64,000 nucleotides of DNA from the NCBI GenBank assembly GCA_041917255.1, contig JAYRYA010000002.1:62001-126000 (forward strand), given 5' to 3'. The stretch comes from Zoogloea sp041917255. Lineage in GTDB: Bacteria > Pseudomonadota > Gammaproteobacteria > Burkholderiales > Rhodocyclaceae. Of the stretch, positions 62,821-64,000 are shown in pieces (position 1 is the stretch's first letter; each line of letters begins with the position of its first letter). The translations under genes were made by a program, and so were the position numbers. The notes beneath the pieces are model-generated. The model did no database searches and had not been told where the DNA came from. It was given only the letters and a program-made list of their open reading frames with translations.

Positions 62821-64000
62821 TCAGGTGCCCGGTTTCCACACCTGGCCGATGGCGAGCTTTTCGAGCTTGCGCTTTCGGCCGTAGATCAGGTTGACCAGCC
62901 CGCGCGAGACGAGGATGGCGCTGAACATGGAGGTGAGGATGCCCAGGCAGTGCACCACCGCAAAGCCACGCACCGGGCCAGAGCCGAACACCAGCAGGGC
63001 GATGCCTGCGATCAGGGTGGTGACGTTAGAGTCGAGGATGGTGTCGAAGGCCCGGTCGTAGCCGGCGTGGATGGCGGCCTGCGGGCTGGATCCGTTGCGC
63101 AGCTCTTCGCGGATGCGCTCGTTGATGAGCACGTTGGCGTCGATGGCCATGCCCAGGGTAAGCGCGATGGCCGCGATGCCGGGCAGGGTGAGCGTGGCCT
63201 GGAGCAGCGACAGCAGGGCAACCAGCAGCAGCAGGTTGGCTGCCAGCGCCAGCACCGACACGAGGCCGAACAGCATGTAATAGACGCACATGAAGATGGC
63301 AATCGCCACGAAGCCCCACAGGGTGGAGTGGAAGCCCTTGGAGATGTTCTCGGCGCCGAGGCTCGGGCCAATGGTGCGTTCCTCGATGATCTCCATCGGG
63401 GCGGCCAGCGAGCCGGCGCGCAGCAGCAGGGCGGTGTCTGTGGCTTCTTCGGAGGTCATGCGGCCGGAGATCTGAACGCGGCCGCCGCCGATCTCGGCGC
63501 GGATCACCGGGGCGGTGACCACTTCACCCTTGCCCTTTTCGATGAGCAGGATGGCCATGCGCTTGTTGATGTTCTCGCGGGTCACGTCCTTGAAGATGCG
63601 GGCGCCGGCGGAATCCAGTGTGAGGTGCACGGCGGCTTCGTGGGTCTGGCCGTCGAAGCCGGGCTGGGCGTCGGTGAGGCGCTCGCCGGTGAGGACGACC
63701 TGCTTCTTGACCAGCAGCGGGTTGCCGCCGCGCTCGGTGTAGAGCTCGGTGCCCGGCGGGATGTTGCCCTGCAGTGCGGCTTCGAGGCTGCCGGGGCTGT
63801 CGTCCACCAGGCGGATCTCGAGGGTGGCGGTGCGGCCCAGGATGTCCTTGGCCTTGGCCACGTCCTGGACACCAGGCAGCTGCACCACGATGCGGTCGAC
63901 GCCCTGCTGCTGGATCACCGGTTCGGCCACGCCGAGTTCGTTGATCCGGTTGTGCAGGGTGGAGATGTTCTGGCGGATGGCGAATTCCTGGATGGTCTTC
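62821..64000 (-). CDS. secD: Protein translocase subunit SecD (N-terminus off the window)
   Basis: C-terminal 392 codons of SecD; the frame is open to the right edge (KTIQEFAIRQNISTLHNRIN is the first visible part). The P1 periplasmic domain (VDRIVVQLPGVQDVAKAKDIL..., VVLTGERLTDAQPGFD) is followed by the membrane half with VLALAANLLLLVALLSLLQATLTLPGIAAIALTLGMAIDANVLINERIREE, the SecD signature. It works with SecF encoded downstream. The terminal helix ends in a basic KRKLEKLAIG tail. Confidence 0.95.
   Translation of the reverse strand, partial: KTIQEFAIRQNISTLHNRINELGVAEPVIQQQGVDRIVVQLPGVQDVAKAKDILGRTATLEIRLVDDSPGSLEAALQGNIPPGTELYTERGGNPLLVKKQVVLTGERLTDAQPGFDGQTHEAAVHLTLDSAGARIFKDVTRENINKRMAILLIEKGKGEVVTAPVIRAEIGGGRVQISGRMTSEEATDTALLLRAGSLAAPMEIIEERTIGPSLGAENISKGFHSTLWGFVAIAIFMCVYYMLFGLVSVLALAANLLLLVALLSLLQATLTLPGIAAIALTLGMAIDANVLINERIREELRNGSSPQAAIHAGYDRAFDTILDSNVTTLIAGIALLVFGSGPVRGFAVVHCLGILTSMFSAILVSRGLVNLIYGRKRKLEKLAIGQVWKPGT

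Noticed and set aside
62821..63930. Starting secD at the internal ATG at 63930
   Set aside because: The SecD reading frame continues without interruption to the right edge, so the gene is partial rather than short.

Overview
The window is high-GC bacterial chromosome, densely packed with long genes, 4-bp ATGA/GTGA overlaps and TAGAAT/TAAAAT-type -10 hexamers. The gene set points to a free-living Gram-negative betaproteobacterium, most likely of the Rhodocyclales (Azoarcus/Thauera-like). Supporting genes are SecDF, a TonB-dependent receptor, a Wzm/Wzt O-antigen exporter, RfaE1, MnmC, PII, and many cyclic-di-GMP and two-component proteins. The order-level call is inference. I saw no rRNA, tRNA, CRISPR array, insertion sequence or prophage.

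Layout. (A) 1-2438: a membrane PAS-GGDEF-EAL protein running off the left edge, then glnS. (B) 4688-12174: a coupled plus-strand operon of TonB-dependent receptor, YfiR-like periplasmic protein, CHASE8-type hybrid kinase with Hpt, and a REC-PAS-GGDEF-EAL response regulator. (C) 12175-17999: a minus-strand signalling operon of a degenerate-EAL/REC/PAS protein, a small protein, an HDOD protein, a PAS histidine kinase and a REC-HD-GYP phosphodiesterase. (D) 18148-22677: crcB and hrpA. (E) 23210-27566: a hybrid kinase overlapping its REC-GGDEF-EAL partner. (F) 27708-40736: mostly housekeeping genes (EF-G-like GTPase, SulP transporter, MFS transporter, FemAB-like acyltransferase, nadE, glnB, gltX, glycine-zipper protein, mnmC).

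(G) 41156-51015: a visibly lower-GC surface-polysaccharide island. It holds glycosyltransferases, an ABC exporter whose ATPase has a C-terminal glycan-binding domain, a long methyltransferase/coiled-coil protein that looks like a chain terminator and molecular ruler, an ankyrin lipoprotein and an NAD-dependent epimerase. (H) 51478-59563: a high-GC operon opening with rfaE1 and continuing with a HAD-UbiA fusion, a DprE1-like oxidase, a DprE2-like reductase, an epimerase, an FAD oxidoreductase, a GtrA protein and a UPF0104-type membrane protein. It parallels the mycobacterial route to polyprenyl-phosphoryl-D-arabinofuranose. (I) 59878-61551: an AcuR/NemR-type TetR repressor and an AcuI/YhdH reductase, each preceded by the same operator. 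(J) 61757-64000: secF and a partial secD, separated by a REPIN-like repeat pair.

The strongest candidates for undescribed biology are the ruler-like protein next to Wzm/Wzt in G and the self-contained arabinofuranosyl-lipid donor operon in H. Regions A-C and E together hold five c-di-GMP-related proteins. In these the GGDEF half is eroded to different degrees while the phosphodiesterase halves stay intact, apart from one wholly degenerate EAL.
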